64,000 bases of DNA. Origin: Robertmurraya korlensis NBRC 107688. Its GTDB lineage: Bacteria > Bacillota > Bacilli > Bacillales > Cytobacillaceae. The stretch is from the NCBI RefSeq assembly GCF_001591645.1, contig NZ_BCVH01000006.1, positions 62,001 to 126,000 on the forward strand, read 5' to 3'. The notes below the pieces were generated by a model that was not told the origin of the DNA, searched no databases, and saw nothing but the letters and a program-made list of their open reading frames with translations. How positions within the stretch are numbered: the first letter of the stretch is position 1; each line of letters begins with the position of its first letter. Shown one piece after another: positions 17,352 through 30,311 of this stretch. The translations under genes were made by a program, and so were the position numbers.

Positions 17352-18653
17352 ATGAATAACAAACCAATCCTAGACGTACACGAAAAACCAAAACTAGTCC
17401 ATTGGCTCACACTTAGCCTCCAGCACTTATTCGCTATGTTTGGAGCTACCATATTAGTACCTTTCCTAGTTGGACTTGATCCAGCGATTGCGCTTATCTC
17501 AAGTGGTTTAGGAACAATCGCATTTCTCATGATAACAAAATGGCAAGTGCCAGCTTACCTTGGCTCATCTTTCGCCTTTATCACACCGATTATTGCAGCA
17601 AAAGCAGCAGGTGGTCCAGCAGGAGCAATGATCGGAAGCTTTATTGCTGGTCTAGTATACGGAATTGTTGCGCTAATCATTAAAAAAGCCGGATACCGCT
17701 GGATTATGAATCTTCTACCACCAATCGTAGTTGGCCCAATTATTATCGTAATCGGTTTGGCTCTAGCAGGAACAGCAGTTAGTATGGCGATGAATAACCC
17801 AGCTGGAGAATATAGCTTGCTGCATTTCTCAGCAGCACTTGTTACACTAGTCGCTACCATCATCTTCTCCATCTACGGAAAAGGTACATTAAGTATGATA
17901 CCTATTCTTGCTGGGATTGTTATCGGGTATGTGTACTCATTACTAGTAGGAATCGTAGATTTTGCACCAGTAGCAGCAGCAAAATGGTTCGAAATGCCAA
18001 ACTTCTTTGTACCATTCGTTGATTATGAAGTGAAAGTAACACTTGATTTAGTGTTATTAATGGCTCCAGTAGCAATCGTAACATTATCAGAACATATTGG
18101 TCATCAGCTTGTATTAGGGAAAGTTGTTGGTCGCGATTATATTAAGAACCCAGGTTTACACCGCTCCATCCTAGGAGATGGGACAGCAACAATGATTTCT
18201 GCCCTAATTGGTGGACCTCCGAAAACAACATATGGGGAAAACATCGGAGTACTAGCCATAACACGAGTATACAGCGTATATGTACTTCTTGGAGCAGCAG
18301 TGATTGCAACAGTTTTTGGATTTATCGGTAAAGTAACAGCATTAATTAGTTCCATCCCAACACCAGTAATGGGTGGAGTATCGATCCTCCTATTTGGGAT
18401 TATTGCATCATCAGGCTTACGAATGCTTGTAGATAGCAAAATTGACTTTGGAGACAAGCGAAACCTAGTCATTTCATCTGTAATCTTGGTTGTAGGTATT
18501 GGCGGAGCAGTTATTAAGGTATCAGAAGGCTTTGAAATTCATGGAATGGCATTAGCAGCAATTTTAGGGATTTTGATCAACCTAATCCTTCCTGGTAGAC
18601 CTGATATTGCAGAAGATATGTTTGATAGTGAAAAGGAAAATGAAGTAGCGTAG
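17352..18653 (+). CDS. pyrP: Uracil permease
   Basis: A 433-residue uracil:proton symporter of the NCS2 (nucleobase:cation symporter 2) family, with about 12 to 14 membrane helices. The NCS2 features are LQHLFAMFGATILVPFLVGLDP near the N-terminus, the substrate-site segment APVAIVTLSEHIGHQ and the signature GDGTATMISALIGGPPKTTYGENIG. ATG 17352 follows AGAGGAGAGA and encodes MNNKPILDVHEKPKL. A longer frame from 17262 overlaps the attenuator and is rejected. PyrR control couples uracil import to UMP supply. Confidence 0.96.
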   Translation: MNNKPILDVHEKPKLVHWLTLSLQHLFAMFGATILVPFLVGLDPAIALISSGLGTIAFLMITKWQVPAYLGSSFAFITPIIAAKAAGGPAGAMIGSFIAGLVYGIVALIIKKAGYRWIMNLLPPIVVGPIIIVIGLALAGTAVSMAMNNPAGEYSLLHFSAALVTLVATIIFSIYGKGTLSMIPILAGIVIGYVYSLLVGIVDFAPVAAAKWFEMPNFFVPFVDYEVKVTLDLVLLMAPVAIVTLSEHIGHQLVLGKVVGRDYIKNPGLHRSILGDGTATMISALIGGPPKTTYGENIGVLAITRVYSVYVLLGAAVIATVFGFIGKVTALISSIPTPVMGGVSILLFGIIASSGLRMLVDSKIDFGDKRNLVISSVILVVGIGGAVIKVSEGFEIHGMALAAILGILINLILPGRPDIAEDMFDSEKENEVA

Positions 18654-18659
18654 TTACAC

Positions 18660-18788
18660 CTTTTAAAGAAAGTCCAGAGAGGCTTGAAAGGGTGCGTAGG
18701 AGAAGTGGGGATACCTAAGTCAGGTATGTTCTGCTTCTGCCTATCCGCATAGCACCCTGACAAAAAAGTCATGGGTGCTATTTTTTTA
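18660..18788 (+). ncRNA. PyrR-dependent attenuator 3 (pyrP-pyrB)
   Basis: AGTCCAGAGAGGCT (18671-18684) is a perfect match to the PyrR-binding consensus. The terminator (TAGCACCCTGAC with GTCATGGGTGCTA, from 18750) is followed by seven Ts. Confidence 0.92.
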
Positions 18789-18817
18789 CATAAACCACAA
18801 AAAGGAGTGTTTTGATC

Positions 18818-19747
18818 ATGAATCTGCTTACCACATCAGAGCTTTCAGTTACCGAGATTTACGACATCCTTGCAGAAGCAAAAAAATTTTCTGAGGGTGC
18901 TGCATGGCAGCCTAATCACTCTTCCTTTGTTGCAAACCTATTCTTTGAACCAAGTACAAGAACAAAGTGCAGCTTTGAAATCGCTGAAAGAAGGCTTGGA
19001 TTAGATATCATCCCATTTGAAACGCATGCTTCTAGTGTCACAAAAGGTGAGACACTTTATGATACCGTGCGAACATTAGAATCCATTGGCGTACAGGCGG
19101 TTGTCATTCGCCATACAGAAGACGAATATTTTAAACAACTAGTTGGAAAAACAAATGTCAAAATCATTAACGCTGGTGATGGATGCGGTCATCATCCAAC
19201 CCAATCGTTACTCGACTTACTAACGATTTACGAAGAATACGGCCATTTTCAAGGTCTAAAGGTAGGAATTGTTGGAGACCTTATCCACAGCCGTGTGGCA
19301 AGGTCAAATGCAATTGCCCTTCATAGATTAGGAGCAGAGATCGTTTTCTCAGGACCAAAAGAGTGGATTGACCAAGAACTCTTACAATACGGAAGTTATG
19401 AAGATATTGAGACTTTAACAGAAACCGTTGATGTGCTCATGCTCCTTCGGATCCAACATGAAAGACATGAAGTTGGTGGAGAAAAGGTTGATTATCACCA
19501 AGCTTTTGGTTTAACAGTAGAAAGAGAGAAACGGATGAAGCAAGGAAGTATCATTATGCATCCTGCACCTGTAAATAGAGATGTAGAAATTGCTGATAGC
19601 TTAGTAGAGTGTGAGCGTTCAAGAATCTTCAAGCAAATGGAAAATGGAGTATACGTTCGTATGGCGGTATTAAAAAGAGCATTACAACAATCTGAAGGGG
19701 GAAAATTCAATGACAATTCTCATCAAAAATGGTCAATGGCTTACTGA
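18818..19747 (+). CDS. pyrB: Aspartate carbamoyltransferase catalytic chain
   Basis: A 309-residue enzyme that joins carbamoyl phosphate and aspartate, the first committed step of pyrimidine synthesis. The carbamoyl phosphate site [20 protein letters not shown] is near residue 50. [12 protein letters not shown] and [17 protein letters not shown] are also present. No regulatory pyrI chain is found, as is normal in Bacillus. ATG 18818 follows AAAGGAG; a TTG two codons earlier is less likely. The end overlaps pyrC by 38 bp. Confidence 0.97.
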   Translation: MNLLTTSELSVTEIYDILAEAKKFSEGAAWQPNHSSFVANLFFEPSTRTKCSFEIAERRLGLDIIPFETHASSVTKGETLYDTVRTLESIGVQAVVIRHTEDEYFKQLVGKTNVKIINAGDGCGHHPTQSLLDLLTIYEEYGHFQGLKVGIVGDLIHSRVARSNAIALHRLGAEIVFSGPKEWIDQELLQYGSYEDIETLTETVDVLMLLRIQHERHEVGGEKVDYHQAFGLTVEREKRMKQGSIIMHPAPVNRDVEIADSLVECERSRIFKQMENGVYVRMAVLKRALQQSEGGKFNDNSHQKWSMAY

Positions 19748-20996
19748 TAAAGGACAAAAAGAGGCAGTCGATATTTTAATAAAAGACGAAAAGATTGCAG
19801 AAATTGGTCCGAATCTTCAAGCGGAGGATGCAGAGATCATTGATGCGACAGGGTTGCTAGTATCTCCTGGATTTGTTGACTTGCATGTTCATTTACGCGA
19901 GCCAGGAGGAGAGAAGAAGGAAACGATTGCTACTGGTACACTAGCGGCTGCTCGTGGAGGTTTTACAACGGTAGCGGCAATGCCAAATACTAGACCGGTT
20001 CCAGATTCAGTTGAAACACTCCAAAACTTAAATAAACGAATTGCAGAAACGGGTGCTGTTCGAGTACTTCCATACGCGTCAATAACGATCCGAGAGCTAG
20101 GAAAAGAACTTACTGATTTTGCAGCCTTAAAAGAAGAAGGAGCATTCGCCTTTACAGATGATGGAGTTGGCGTCCAATCAGCAGATATGATGCTTCAAGC
20201 CATGAAGCTTGCTTCAAGTGTAAATATGCCAATTGTTGCACACTGTGAAGAAAACACATTAATTCACAAAGGCTCTGTGCATGAAGGTGAATTCTCAAAA
20301 AAACATAACCTGAATGGGATTCCAGCTGTATGTGAATCTGTTCATATAGCAAGAGACGTACTATTAGCAGAAGCGGCAAACTGTCATTACCATGTGTGCC
20401 ATATAAGTACGAAGGAATCGGTTCGTGTCGTTCGTGATGCCAAGCGTGCAGGCATTCGAGTAACTGCGGAAGTAACGCCGCACCACCTTCTATTATGTGA
20501 CGAGGATATCCCAGGATTGGATACAAACTATAAAATGAATCCGCCACTAAGAGGAAGAGCAGATCGTGATGCATTGATTGAAGGTCTGCTAGATGGAACG
20601 ATTGATTTTATCGCCACAGACCATGCACCGCATACCGCAGAAGAAAAAGCTGAGGGAATGGATTTAGCACCGTTTGGAATTGTTGGTCTAGAGACAGCCT
20701 TTCCACTTCTATATACGAATTTAGTTGAAAAAGGAATTCTAACAGAAAAGCAGTTGGTAGATTTCTTAACAGTTAAGCCGGCTCAGAGTTTCAATTTACC
20801 ATATGGAAAACTTGAAGTTGGAGCAGTTGCTGATCTAGCGCTAGTAGATCTTACGAATAAAGAAAGTATTGATCCAAACACATTCTTATCTAAAGGTAGA
20901 AACACTCCATTTGGTGGATGGGAGTGTAAAGGGTGGCCAGTAGTAACAATCGCAGCTGGGAAAATCGCATGGAAAAGGGGCTATGTAACAGTATGA
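19710..20996 (+). CDS. pyrC: Dihydroorotase
   Basis: A 428-residue class I zinc dihydroorotase that cyclises carbamoyl aspartate. Motifs include the metal-binding [21 protein letters not shown] (about residues 56-76), the histidine segments HCEEN and VCHISTKES, and IATDHAPHT (about 301-309). ATG 19710 follows AAGGGGGAAA inside the end of pyrB. The stop overlaps the start of carA by four bases (ATGA), so translation is coupled. Confidence 0.97.
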   Translation: MTILIKNGQWLTDKGQKEAVDILIKDEKIAEIGPNLQAEDAEIIDATGLLVSPGFVDLHVHLREPGGEKKETIATGTLAAARGGFTTVAAMPNTRPVPDSVETLQNLNKRIAETGAVRVLPYASITIRELGKELTDFAALKEEGAFAFTDDGVGVQSADMMLQAMKLASSVNMPIVAHCEENTLIHKGSVHEGEFSKKHNLNGIPAVCESVHIARDVLLAEAANCHYHVCHISTKESVRVVRDAKRAGIRVTAEVTPHHLLLCDEDIPGLDTNYKMNPPLRGRADRDALIEGLLDGTIDFIATDHAPHTAEEKAEGMDLAPFGIVGLETAFPLLYTNLVEKGILTEKQLVDFLTVKPAQSFNLPYGKLEVGAVADLALVDLTNKESIDPNTFLSKGRNTPFGGWECKGWPVVTIAAGKIAWKRGYVTV

Positions 20997-22096
20997 AAAG
21001 GCAACTAATTCTTGAAAATGGAACAGTTTTTATCGGAAAGGCTTTTGGAAGTGATACAGAAAAAATGGGTGAAGTCGTATTTAACACAGGGATGACTGGT
21101 TATCAGGAAATCCTTTCTGACCCATCATACTGTGGCCAGATTGTTACTTTTACGTATCCACTAGTTGGTAACTACGGTATTAATCGTGATGACTTTGAAT
21201 CAATTTCTCCATCTGTCCATGGGATGGTTGTTAAAGAAGCGGCAGAGTTTGCATCAAACTGGAGAAATGAAAAAACATTAGATGAATTATTAAAAGAAAA
21301 AAATATTCCTGGTATTTCAGGTGTGGATACAAGAAAGCTAACAAGAATTATTAGACAATACGGAGCATTAAAGGGAGCCATCTGTTCAATCGATACAAGT
21401 GTCGAAGAAGTGCTTGAAGCGTTAAAAACACCGTTCCGGAACGATCAAGTACAGCAGGTTTCCACAAAATCTGCTTATGCAAGCCCAGGAAGAGGACGAA
21501 GAATCGTTCTAGTAGACTTTGGAATGAAGCACGGAATTTTACGAGAATTAAATAAGCGTGATTGTGACGTGGTTGTTGTACCTTATAACACAACAGCTGA
21601 AGAAATTAAACGTTTAAACCCAGACGGCGTTATGCTATCGAACGGACCTGGGGATCCAAAGGATGTTCCAGAAGCCATTGAAATGATTAAAGAAATCATT
21701 GGACATGTTCCTCTCTTTGGAATTTGCTTAGGTCATCAATTATTTGCCTTAGCATGCGGAGCGAATACCGTAAAATTAAAGTTTGGTCACAGAGGATCAA
21801 ACCATCCGGTGAAGGATTTAGCAACTGGTAAAGTAGCTCTAACTTCACAGAACCACGGTTACACAGTTGAAGAGGAATCGCTTCAAGGTACTCCGTTAGT
21901 AGTGACACATATTGCCTTAAATGACGGCACAGTCGAAGGGGTAAAGCATAAAGAAGCAAAAGCATTTACAGTCCAGTATCACCCGGAAGCTTCACCAGGA
22001 CCTGAGGATGCAAATTATTTATTCGAACAGTTTTTACAGTTGATTGAGACAGAAGAAGAGGAAGGTGCAATCGAATGCCAAAGCGTACAGATATAA
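20993..22096 (+). CDS. pyrAA: Carbamoyl-phosphate synthase small (glutaminase) subunit, pyrimidine-specific
   Basis: A 367-residue glutamine amidotransferase subunit that passes ammonia to PyrAB. The class I amidotransferase motif [14 protein letters not shown] (nucleophile Cys) and the distal [10 protein letters not shown] (catalytic His and Glu) are intact. The start is ATG 20993, overlapping the pyrC stop. Because this pair is embedded in the PyrR-regulated operon, it is the pyrimidine-specific enzyme rather than the arginine one. Confidence 0.96.
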   Translation: MKRQLILENGTVFIGKAFGSDTEKMGEVVFNTGMTGYQEILSDPSYCGQIVTFTYPLVGNYGINRDDFESISPSVHGMVVKEAAEFASNWRNEKTLDELLKEKNIPGISGVDTRKLTRIIRQYGALKGAICSIDTSVEEVLEALKTPFRNDQVQQVSTKSAYASPGRGRRIVLVDFGMKHGILRELNKRDCDVVVVPYNTTAEEIKRLNPDGVMLSNGPGDPKDVPEAIEMIKEIIGHVPLFGICLGHQLFALACGANTVKLKFGHRGSNHPVKDLATGKVALTSQNHGYTVEEESLQGTPLVVTHIALNDGTVEGVKHKEAKAFTVQYHPEASPGPEDANYLFEQFLQLIETEEEEGAIECQSVQI

Positions 22097-25000
22097 AAAG
22101 TATACTAGTTATCGGATCAGGTCCTATCGTCATTGGTCAAGCAGCAGAATTTGATTATGCAGGTGCTCAAGCATGTATCGCATTAAAAGAAGAAGGGTAC
22201 CGTGTCATCCTAGTAAACTCAAACCCAGCAACAATCATGACAGATACAACGATGGCAGATGCTGTGTATATTGAACCGCTAACTCTGGAGTTCGTTAGCA
22301 CAATCATCCGAAAAGAACGTCCAGATGCACTTGTCCCAACACTTGGAGGGCAAACAGGTTTAAACCTAGCAGTAGAGCTAGCTAACTCTGGAGTTCTTGA
22401 AGAATGTAATGTAGAAATTTTAGGCACTAAGCTTTCTGCTATTGAGCAAGCGGAAGATCGAGATTTATTCCGTACATTAATGAATGACTTAGGCGAGCCA
22501 GTACCTGAAAGTGAAATTATTCATAATCTCGAAGAAGCATATGACTTCGTAGCAAAAATTGGATATCCAGTCATCGTTCGTCCCGCATTTACACTCGGGG
22601 GAACGGGGGGCGGTATATGCCATGACGAAGAGGAATTGGTTGAAACTGTTACAAGTGGTTTAAAGAATAGCCCAGTAACACAATGTCTATTAGAGAAAAG
22701 CATTGCCGGATTTAAAGAGATTGAATACGAAGTAATGAGAGACGCTAACGACAATGCAATCGTTGTATGTAATATGGAAAATATTGATCCAGTAGGTGTT
22801 CATACAGGTGATTCGATCGTTGTTGCGCCAAGCCAAACGCTAAGTGATCGTGAGTATCAAATGCTTAGAAACACATCATTAAAAATTATCCGTGCCCTAG
22901 GAATTGAGGGTGGCTGTAACGTCCAGCTAGCTTTAGATCCTGACAGTTATGATTATTACATCATTGAAGTAAATCCACGTGTAAGTAGATCATCTGCTTT
23001 AGCATCAAAAGCAACAGGATATCCGATCGCGAAGCTTGCTGCAAAAATTGCAGTTGGGTTGACTCTTGATGAAATGATGAACCCTGTAACAGGAAAAACA
23101 TATGCAAGCTTCGAGCCTGCACTTGATTATATTGTTTCGAAAATCCCAAGATGGCCGTTTGACAAGTTTGAAAGTGCTAACCGTACACTAGGTACACAAA
23201 TGAAGGCGACCGGTGAGGTAATGGCGATTGGTCGTACTTTTGAAGAATCTTTATTAAAAGCAATTCGTTCGCTAGAAGCAAATGTGTTCCACTTTTCTCT
23301 AAATGATGCTGATGACATCTCTGATGAGTTGCTTGAAAAACGAATTCGCAAAGCTGGAGATGAGCGTCTGTTCTATATCGGAGAAGCGTTAAGACGTGGC
23401 GTTACGATTGATACGATCCATGCATGGAGTAAAATTGACCTATTCTTCCTTGCCAAGTTTGCTAAGATCGTCGAGTTCGAAGTAAAATTACAAGCTCTTC
23501 CGTTTAACGAGGAGATTACAAGAGAAGCAAAGGAACTAGGCTTTGCTGATAGCACTCTTGCTAAGCTTTGGGCGTCCAATGAGCGTGAAATTTACGATTG
23601 GAGAGTAGAAAAGGGCATCGTTCCAGTATACAAAATGGTGGATACTTGCGCAGCTGAATTCGAGTCTGAAACTCCTTATTACTACGGAACGTACGAGGAT
23701 GAAAATGAATCGATTGTTACTGACCGGGAAAGTGTGATTGTGCTTGGATCTGGTCCAATCAGAATTGGTCAAGGGATTGAATTTGACTACTCAACAGTTC
23801 ATGCTGTATGGGCGATTCAAGAGGCTGGATATGAAGCAATCATCATTAACAATAACCCAGAGACAGTTTCAACTGATTTTAGTATCTCAGATAAGCTTTA
23901 TTTTGAGCCACTAACGATAGAAGATGTTATGCACGTAATTGACTTAGAAAAGCCAGTTGGAGTGGTTGTCCAGTTCGGAGGACAAACAGCTATTAACCTA
24001 GCCTCTAAGTTAGTAGAAAGAGGAGTAAAGATCCTTGGAACGAGCTTAGATGACCTTGATCGAGCTGAAAATCGTGATCGATTTGAAACAGCATTGCAGG
24101 AGCTAGGAATTCCTCAGCCGTTAGGTAAAACTGCAAGAACAGCAGCTGAAGCAGCAGTGATTGCTAATTCAATCGGATATCCGGTATTGGTTCGTCCATC
24201 ATATGTACTTGGTGGTAGAGCGATGCAAATCGTTTATCAAGAAGCTGAGTTACTACAATACATGAAAGAAGCAGTAAAGATTAATCCTGAGCATCCGATA
24301 TTAATTGACCGCTATCTAACAGGAAAAGAAATAGAAGTAGATGCAATCTGCGATGGGGAAACAGTAATTATTCCTGGAATTATGGAACATATTGAGAGAG
24401 CTGGAGTTCACTCTGGTGACTCAATCGCTGTGTACCCACCACAAAGCATATCACAAGCAGTAAAAGACAAACTTGTTGATTATACAATTCGTTTGGCTAA
24501 AGGCTTAGGAATCATTGGACTTTTCAATATTCAGTACGTGGTTTCAAAAGAAGACGTGTATGTATTGGAAGTAAACCCTCGTTCAAGTCGTACGGTGCCG
24601 TTTTTAAGTAAGATTACAAACGTACCAATGGCAAATCTTGCAACAAAGGCTATCCTAGGATTATCGCTTAAGGAACAAGGATATGAGACGGGACTTGTTG
24701 AAGAAAAGAAGGGAGTATACGTTAAAGTACCAGTATTCTCTTTTGCCAAGCTAAGACGAGTGGATATCACATTAGGACCTGAAATGAAGTCTACTGGTGA
24801 AGTAATGGGGAAAGATCAAACGCTTGAAAAAGCACTTTACAAAGGCTTAGTTGCTTCAGGAATGAAAATTCAAGGATTTGGTTCGGTTCTTATGACAATT
24901 GCTGACAAAGATAAGCAAGAAGCATTAGGAATCGCAAAGCGTTTCTTCTCAATCGGGTTCCAAGTAATGGCGACGGAAGGAACAGCTAAGTTTTTCCAAG

Positions 25001-25286
25001 AACAAGGAATTCCTGTAAAGATTGTAGAGAAAATCGATGGAGGTCATCCTGATATTGTGGATGTGATCCGTAACGGTCAAGCACAGTTTGTGATTAACAC
25101 ATTAACAAAAGGAAAGCAGCCAGCACGTGATGGTTTTAGAATTCGTAGAGAATCAGTTGAAAACGGTGTTCCTTGCTTAACTTCATTAGATACGGCAGAG
25201 GCCATTTTACGAGTAATTGAATCAATGAATTTTTCAGCTGAGGCGATGGAGAAAAGTCCTTCAAACAGCAAGGAGGCAGTACTACT

Positions 25287-25290
<4 letters not shown>
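22075..25290 (+). CDS. pyrAB: Carbamoyl-phosphate synthase large subunit, pyrimidine-specific
   Basis: A 1071-residue enzyme with two homologous ATP-grasp halves (starting at [22 protein letters not shown] and [21 protein letters not shown]). One phosphorylates bicarbonate and the other phosphorylates carbamate. The C-terminal MGS-like domain (about residues 930-1071) is the allosteric region. Glycine-rich loops ([26 protein letters not shown]) and metal-binding EVNPR repeats occur in both halves. The start overlaps pyrAA by 22 bp, and the stop overlaps the pyrK start. Confidence 0.98.
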
Positions 25291-27687
<2,397 letters not shown>

Positions 27688-27707
<20 letters not shown>

Positions 27708-28323
27708 TACACTTTTAGAAATCGGAGCAGTATCGTTACAACCGAATCATCCATTCACTTGGACATCAGGAATCAAATCCCCCATTTATTGTGACAATCG
27801 GTTAACATTATCTTTCCCTGAAGCAAGAAGAGAGATTGCGGCTGGACTAAAGGAGCTTATCCTTACAAACTACCCTGATGCGGAAATGATAGCTGGAACG
27901 GCAACGGCTGGAATTCCTCATGCAGCATGGGTGAGTGAGCTACTTGATTTACCTATGAGTTATGTTCGTTCATCAGCTAAGGGTCACGGAAAGGGAAATC
28001 AAATAGAAGGTCGTGTCGTTGCAGGGCAAAAAGTAGTCGTAGTAGAAGATTTAATCTCAACAGGTGGAAGTGTAATTACCGCAGTTGAAGCTTTAAGAGA
28101 AGCAGGATGTGAAGTACTAGGGGTAGTATCTATCTTTACGTATGAGCTAGAAAAAGGGAAAAAGCTATTAGAAAATGCAAATATTAAGACCGTTTCACTA
28201 ACTGATTTTTCTACATTAGTAGATGTCGCATTAAAAGCGGGATCCATCGAAGAAGATGCAGTAGCTAGCCTGCGTAGCTGGAGCCAGGACCCAACAGCGT
28301 GGAAGCCGGTTGTAAAGGCATAA
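27688..28323 (+). CDS. pyrE: Orotate phosphoribosyltransferase
   Basis: A 211-residue type I phosphoribosyltransferase that joins orotate and PRPP to give OMP. The PRPP motif [21 protein letters not shown] is near residue 112, and the flexible loop is [17 protein letters not shown] 27688 follows GGGAGGG inside the end of pyrF. It is the last gene of the operon; the sulfate assimilation genes (cysH and others) that follow in B. subtilis are missing here. Confidence 0.97.
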
Positions 28324-28339
28324 AAGAAAAGTAAAAAAA

Positions 28340-28410
28340 AGAGTGTCCACCCCAGATGGACAAAACAAGCGAATCTGTCCATTTGGGGTGTCTGACACCC
28401 TTTTTTATTT
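28340..28410. terminator. Bidirectional terminator between pyrE and rqcH
   Basis: A long imperfect hairpin (GAGTGTCCACCCCAGATGGACA with TGTCCATTTGGGGTGTCTGACACCC) is flanked by A-rich sequence on the left and Ts on the right. It can therefore end both the pyr transcript and the convergent rqcH transcript. Confidence 0.85.
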
Positions 28411-28413
28411 TTC

Positions 28414-30123
28414 TTATTTTTTTAAGTTGATGATGAGGTTTTCATCCGGTGTAACGTATACAGTTTGTTGATTGTCATAAATGACGAAGCCAGGTTTTGC
28501 TCCATTTGGTTTCTTAACATGTCTGACTTGTGTGAAGTCAACGGGAACGGAGCTTGAGCTTCGTGCTTTACTAAAGTAGGAAGCGATATTAGCTGCTTCT
28601 AGAATAGTAGCCTCACTTGGGTTTTTGCTTCGGATAACTACATGCGATCCGGGAATGTCCTTTGTGTGAAGCCAAATATCATCACGACTCGCTACTTTGT
28701 TTGTTAAATAATCATTTTGCTTATTGTTTTTTCCAACAAGGATGTCTGTTCCATCGGAAGATACATACTGATCAAGTACGGGCTTTAAGACTACTTGTTT
28801 TTTTGATTTGTTTTTTTGTCTGTCACGAATGTATCCTTCCTCAATTAACTCTTGGCGAATTTCCTCAATATCTTTAATGGAAGCAGTCTCCATTTGCTGA
28901 ATTAATGTCTCAAAATACAACACTTCCTCGTTCGCTTTTTCAATTTGCTCCTGAACGATTTTACGTGCTGTTTTTGCTTTTTGATACTTCGTAAAATATC
29001 GTTGCGCATTGTCTGATGGTGATTTTTGAGGATCAAGAGAAATGGTAATCATTTCAGCATTCTCATCGTAGTAATTGATAACTTCGACGGACGTCATTCC
29101 TTTTTCAACCGCATAAAGATTGGCGGTTAATAACTCCCCGAACAATTGATATTCCTCTGCATTTTGGGCATCTACCAACGTTTTTTGTAGCTTATCGATT
29201 TTCTTCTTGTTTTTATCCCGCTCATTAATAATCAACCGTTCCAAATCATTTCCTTGCTGTTTTACACGGTCTCTTTCCGCTTTGCCAAAATAAAAACGGT
29301 CGAGCATTTGGCTGATAGTAGAGAAGGATTGATAATCACCAGAATTGTGGGTGATAGGGAAAAGGTAAAATATTTCTTTCCCTAGGGCATTCATAATGGA
29401 TGGCTCATATTGATGAGTACGAATTTTTTCCATCCGACTGATAAAAGCTTTTGGCAATGTATGTCGATTTGAAATTCCTGCCTCCTGAACGATTTCTCTA
29501 GCTAAAAGTGGAGATAAACCAGAAAATTGCTCAACTAGCTGCTTATCCATTTTACCAGCATTAAAATCAATTCGTTTTAGGACATCCTCTTCTGTTGCCT
29601 CTAGAGGGTTGTACTTGTTTTGAGCAGGAGGAAGCTTGTATTCTTGACCGGGCAAAATCGCACGATGACTGTTAAGAGCATAGGAAACGTGCTTGATGCT
29701 ATCTAAAATCATGTTTCGTGTCTTATCTATTAATATAATATTGCTATGACGGCCCATGATTTCAATAACGAGTTGTTTACTCGACAGATCACCGAGCTCG
29801 TTTCTCCCTTTAACATCTAAGACAATCATTCTTTCAAGTCCAACTTGTTGAATATCTTCTAATATATATCCTTCCAAATGTTTTCTTAATAGCATACAAA
29901 ACATGGGTGGTTCACTTGGATTTTCGTATGGTTCTGTGGTTAGCTGTGCTCTAGCATAACTAGGGTGGACAGAAAGCAAAAGCTTATGATTCTTTCCACC
30001 CGCGCGGATTACAAGCACAATTTCATTTTTAAATGGTTGGTGAATTTTATTAATACGCCCACCACGTAAAGCTTCAGAAAGCTCCTTAGAGATAGCGCGC
30101 GTAAACAGTCCGTCAAATGACAT
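28414..30123 (-). CDS. rqcH: Ribosome quality control protein RqcH (NFACT/FbpA family, YloA)
   Basis: A 569-residue NEMF/Rqc2 homologue. In B. subtilis it binds 50S subunits carrying stalled peptidyl-tRNA and adds a C-terminal poly-alanine tail that marks the chain for proteolysis. The NFACT-N domain starts at [18 protein letters not shown] and contains [10 protein letters not shown] long coiled coil covers about residues 280-430. The NFACT-R domain holds the D-I-W-L-H-T-K motif ([20 protein letters not shown], about residue 480). It is transcribed against its neighbours. ATG at 30121-30123 is preceded by AAAGGATG. Confidence 0.94.
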   Translation of the reverse strand: MSFDGLFTRAISKELSEALRGGRINKIHQPFKNEIVLVIRAGGKNHKLLLSVHPSYARAQLTTEPYENPSEPPMFCMLLRKHLEGYILEDIQQVGLERMIVLDVKGRNELGDLSSKQLVIEIMGRHSNIILIDKTRNMILDSIKHVSYALNSHRAILPGQEYKLPPAQNKYNPLEATEEDVLKRIDFNAGKMDKQLVEQFSGLSPLLAREIVQEAGISNRHTLPKAFISRMEKIRTHQYEPSIMNALGKEIFYLFPITHNSGDYQSFSTISQMLDRFYFGKAERDRVKQQGNDLERLIINERDKNKKKIDKLQKTLVDAQNAEEYQLFGELLTANLYAVEKGMTSVEVINYYDENAEMITISLDPQKSPSDNAQRYFTKYQKAKTARKIVQEQIEKANEEVLYFETLIQQMETASIKDIEEIRQELIEEGYIRDRQKNKSKKQVVLKPVLDQYVSSDGTDILVGKNNKQNDYLTNKVASRDDIWLHTKDIPGSHVVIRSKNPSEATILEAANIASYFSKARSSSSVPVDFTQVRHVKKPNGAKPGFVIYDNQQTVYVTPDENLIINLKK

Positions 30124-30183
30124 AAGAGAACATCCTTTTCTATAAATTACATTCTAAAAAGCGTCGCTTCCACTTTTGTAATA

Positions 30184-30192
30184 ATTATATCA
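30184..30192 (-). promoter_or_regulatory. Extended -10 promoter of rqcH
   Basis: On the reverse strand TGATATAAT reads as TG, one base, TATAAT, about 60 bp before the rqcH start codon. The -35 (TTCAGC, 17 bp away) is weak, as usual for extended -10 promoters. Confidence 0.55.
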
Positions 30193-30311
30193 TTTTTTGG
30201 GACGAGGCTGAATAAGCTTAGTTTAGAGTGAGTTGGGACAACTCTGTAGACGTGTGGCAGTTTTTCGCATTGCGAAAAGAGCCCAATCAAAAAGGAGGAA
30301 GGGATTGCCGG